Positions 14,201 to 16,208 of a stretch of DNA of 16,208 nucleotides are shown here, in pieces. Position 1 is the first letter of the stretch, and the number at the start of each line of letters is the position of its first letter. The translations under genes and the position numbers were made by a program. Origin of the DNA: Candidatus Cibiobacter qucibialis. Its GTDB lineage: Bacteria > Bacillota > Clostridia > Oscillospirales > Ruminococcaceae. The stretch covers positions 1 to 16,208 of the forward strand of contig SAUS01000059.1 of NCBI GenBank assembly GCA_004000625.1, read 5' to 3'. Below the pieces are notes generated by a model. It did not search any database, was not told the origin of the DNA, and saw nothing but the letters and a program-made list of their open reading frames with translations.

Positions 14201-14206
14201 CCCTAC
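14181..14206 (-). repeat. GTAG-headed palindrome, copy c
   Basis: On the minus strand GTAG (14206-14203) is followed by GGCGGGGTG (14202-14194), CCCT, and the exact complement CACCCCGCC (14189-14181). The register is the same as copies a and b. Confidence 0.8.
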
Positions 14207-14219
14207 TGCCACTACAAAA

Positions 14220-14840
14220 TCAGCGGATGAAATTGGTGCGGATGGTATTTTCTGCCTTGGGCGGCTCAATCCCTACGGCTTTGCCTGCGGCAATGCACTT
14301 CAAGAGCCAGGCCATGTTGTGGCCCAGGTTGCGCATGATCTGCATGCCCTCTTCGTCCAGGGCGGCCTGTTCGGCGTTGCTGCCGTGTACCATCGGCCAG
14401 TAGGTGGAGCTGATCAGCGGCATCTGGCAGAACTGGGGAACCTTTTCCAGGGCTTCCAGTGCGCTGGTGGTGCCGGCGCGGCGGGCGCTGGTAACAATAG
14501 CGGCGGGCTTTTGTGCCAACAGGCGGCCTGCGCTGTAGCCCAGCCGGTGCATGAAGCCCAGCATGCTGGCAGCGGCGGTGGAATAATGTACTGGAGCACC
14601 AAACACAATGCCGTCGGCCTTTTCCACCAGCGGCAGAACATCAACGACTGGCCCGCCGAATACGCAGTGTCCGGCTTTGGCGCAGCCGCCGCAGCCCACA
14701 CAGCCGCCCACCGGGATAGCGCCGATGTGGTAGATGGTGGTTTCGATGCCGTCAGCGTTCAAAGCCTTGGCAATCTCCTGCAAAGCAGCGTCTGTACAGC
14801 CATGTGCGTGCGGGCTGCCGTTGATAAGAAGTACGTTCAT
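14220..14840 (-). CDS. Iron-sulfur flavoprotein-like NAD(P)H-dependent oxidoreductase
   Basis: This is a 206-residue flavodoxin-fold protein of the NADPH-dependent FMN reductase group. The FMN phosphate loop is GSPHAHGCTD (8-17). Residues 47-59 carry C47-x2-C50-x2-C53-x5-C59 (CVGCGGCAKAGHC). That compact spacing fits the [4Fe-4S] motif of archaeal and clostridial iron-sulfur flavoproteins. It may carry both FMN and a cluster and move electrons or reduce oxygen species or quinone-like compounds; the partner is unknown. I start at ATG 14840 with GGAGG at 14851-14855. The upstream in-frame ATG would add 23 unrelated residues. It has its own promoter at 14944-14952 and stands alone between two plus-strand genes. 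Confidence 0.88.
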   Translation of the reverse strand: MNVLLINGSPHAHGCTDAALQEIAKALNADGIETTIYHIGAIPVGGCVGCGGCAKAGHCVFGGPVVDVLPLVEKADGIVFGAPVHYSTAAASMLGFMHRLGYSAGRLLAQKPAAIVTSARRAGTTSALEALEKVPQFCQMPLISSTYWPMVHGSNAEQAALDEEGMQIMRNLGHNMAWLLKCIAAGKAVGIEPPKAENTIRTNFIR

Positions 14841-14943
14841 AATCGTTATGCCTCCGTTTTGAGAAAAAAGCTTTTGCTGCGGGGAAAGTTGGTGCACCGG
14901 GGTGCTCATACCCGGAACCGCCGAATCCCCCTGTATAAACTAT

Positions 14944-14952
14944 ATTATAGCA
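14944..14952 (-). promoter_or_regulatory. Extended -10 promoter of the iron-sulfur flavoprotein gene
   Basis: The minus strand reads TGCTATAAT, with TTTTCA 18 bases upstream as a partial -35. The leader of about 95 bases contains CCGGG/CCCGG and GGTGCACC self-complementary stretches and AAAAGCTTTT, but no riboswitch I recognise. Confidence 0.6.
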
Positions 14953-15000
14953 CACCCAAAGAAATGTTGAAAACCCTGAAAGGGAAGAAGGTCAAACACC

Positions 15001-16208
15001 ATGCCTGTAACCTGCACCAATTATAAATTGAAATGCGGCGGCTGCCCGCTGCTGAACCAGCCCTACCCCGACCAGCTCAAGCACAAGCAGCAGTTGGAAC
15101 AACGCCTGCTGGGGCGGTTTGCCCCGGTATCCCCCGTGCTGGGGCAGGCAGAACCTTGGCATTACCGTAACAAGGCCATCGCCACCTTTGCCACCGGGCC
15201 GCGTGGACGACTGACATGCGGCATTTATGCAGCGGGCACCCACCGCGTGCTGCCGTATACGGACTGCTTGCTACAGGATACCGTCATTAACCAGACCATT
15301 GCCGCTGTGCTGGAAGCTGCCCGCGCCTGCCGTTGGCCTGCTTTTGAGGAGGATCGCGGCACCGGTCTGCTGCGCCATGTGCTGGTGCGCCGCGGTAAAA
15401 CCAGCGGTCAGGTGCTGGTGGTGCTGGTGACCGCGCAGGAAAACCTGCCCGGCAGCCGCAATTTTGTGAAAGCCCTGCGGGAAAAGGCCCCCTGGGTGAC
15501 CAGCGTGGTGCAGAACTGCAATCCCCGCCGCACCAGCGCGGTGCTGGGCAGCGATGTGCGTACCCTGTATGGCCCCGGCAAAATTACCGATACGCTGTGC
15601 GGGCTGCAATTCGCCATTTCGCCCCGCAGCTTTTACCAGGTCAACCCGGAACAAACCGAAGTGCTGTACGCCAAGGCCATTGAATTCGCTGCCCTGACCG
15701 GCAAAGAAACAGTGATCGATGCCTACTGCGGCATTGGCACCATCGGCCTGTGCGCGGCGGGCAGGGCAAAGCAGGTCATTGGCGTGGAGTGCAACCCGGA
15801 CGCGGTGCGCAATGCCTGCGCCAACGCTGCAGCCAATAAGATCAACAACGCGCGGTTCATCTGTGCAGATGCAACCGATTGGATGCGCGCTGCGGCACAG
15901 CCCAACTCTGGCTTGCCGCACCCCGATGTTGTATTCCTGGACCCCCCGCGGGAGGGCAGCACCCCCGCCTGCATTGATGCAGTGGCTGCCATGAAACCCA
16001 AACGCGTGGTTTACGTCAGCTGCAACCCCGAAACTCTTGCCCGTGATTTGACCCACTTGACCCGCCGCGGATGGAAAGCATTAAAAATCCAGCCCGTGGA
16101 TATGTTCCCCCACACGGAACATGTGGAGACGGTTGTCTTGCTTTCCAAGGGTAAGGTCGACTCGAAAAAGATTCGGGTTGAGTTCTCTTTGGAAGATATG
16201 GATATGTC
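15001..16208 (+). CDS. rlmD: 23S rRNA (uracil-5)-methyltransferase RlmD/RumA, 3' end outside window
   Basis: This SAM-dependent enzyme makes 5-methyluridine in 23S rRNA. The frame is open for 402 codons to the window edge. The [4Fe-4S] cysteines are C5-x6-C12-x2-C15 and C89. SAM motif DAYCGIGTIGL is at 240-250, DPPREG at 314-319 and catalytic Cys341 in SCNPET. The N-terminal TRAM RNA-binding domain of classical RumA is absent. AGAAGG lies 9 bases before the ATG. The family normally ends just after HVETVVLLSK (374-383). Here the frame continues with at least 19 more residues (GKVDSKKIRVEF...), whose codons (TTG, CTT, TCT, TCG, CGG) differ from the CTG/GTG/CGC-rich body. This is discussed as an integration junction. 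Confidence 0.93.
   Translation, partial: MPVTCTNYKLKCGGCPLLNQPYPDQLKHKQQLEQRLLGRFAPVSPVLGQAEPWHYRNKAIATFATGPRGRLTCGIYAAGTHRVLPYTDCLLQDTVINQTIAAVLEAARACRWPAFEEDRGTGLLRHVLVRRGKTSGQVLVVLVTAQENLPGSRNFVKALREKAPWVTSVVQNCNPRRTSAVLGSDVRTLYGPGKITDTLCGLQFAISPRSFYQVNPEQTEVLYAKAIEFAALTGKETVIDAYCGIGTIGLCAAGRAKQVIGVECNPDAVRNACANAAANKINNARFICADATDWMRAAAQPNSGLPHPDVVFLDPPREGSTPACIDAVAAMKPKRVVYVSCNPETLARDLTHLTRRGWKALKIQPVDMFPHTEHVETVVLLSKGKVDSKKIRVEFSLEDMDM
16120..16149 (+). other. Putative attachment-site region at the 3' end of rlmD
   Basis: These bases encode HVETVVLLSK, the conserved C-terminus of the enzyme. Codon use shifts here from CTG/GTG-rich to GTT-GTC-TTG-CTT-TCC. The following tail resembles a C-terminal extension I recall on rlmD-like genes of many gut Clostridia. 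The 3' end of rumA is a known integration site of integrative conjugative elements in Firmicutes. The exact core cannot be delimited from one junction. Confidence 0.45.

Noticed and set aside
14187..15026. 279-codon plus-strand open frame across the flavoprotein gene
   Set aside because: Antisense to a protein with FMN and cysteine motifs; its end overlaps the promoter and start of rlmD.

Overview
The window is GC-rich DNA with densely packed genes, Gram-positive style Shine-Dalgarno sites (AGGAGG, AAGGTGG), frequent TTG/GTG starts and Clostridia-type families (TsaE/TsaB operon, BspA-type leucine-rich repeats, DUF378, TRAM-less RlmD). The best guess is a gut Oscillospiraceae/Ruminococcaceae chromosome (Faecalibacterium/Subdoligranulum/Gemmiger-like). 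That assignment is inference from style and recall, not a search. I see no rRNA, tRNA, CRISPR array or transposase gene.

Left part (1-4033, minus strand). Three genes read leftward: a BspA-type leucine-rich-repeat protein, a VWA protein with a degenerate metallopeptidase-like N-terminus, and a MoxR-type AAA+ ATPase. They look like one operon for an uncharacterised MoxR-VWA chaperone pair with a third partner. The MoxR stop codon lies inside the end of an intergenic repeat that recurs at 6892-6944. Divergent to the operon (4227-6587, plus strand) are a MATE exporter and a tandem GNAT acetyltransferase.

Middle (6588-9727). About 700 non-coding bases are filled with repeats: a 290 bp element with imperfect inverted ends, and several small GTAG-headed palindromes with unrelated stem sequences. 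A leftward housekeeping operon follows, tsaE-tsaB-rpiB-upp (tRNA t6A modification, pentose phosphate isomerase, uracil salvage). It has a near-consensus promoter at 9699-9727 and a strong terminator at 7237-7275.

Right part (9728-14840). This is an envelope-flavoured group: an FtsW/RodA-type SEDS protein (plus), a DUF378 membrane protein and a polysaccharide-polymerase-like membrane protein (minus), then a PAP2 phosphatase and a lipoprotein (plus). An iron-sulfur-flavoprotein-like gene (minus) follows. The promoters of the polymerase and phosphatase genes overlap head-on.

Right edge (15001-16208). An rlmD/rumA-type 23S rRNA methyltransferase runs off the window. It reaches its usual C-terminal motif (HVETVVLL) and then continues into an extra tail with different codon use. 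I interpret this as the boundary of an integrative element inserted at the 3' end of rlmD, which makes it the most promising lead here. The element itself would lie outside the window.
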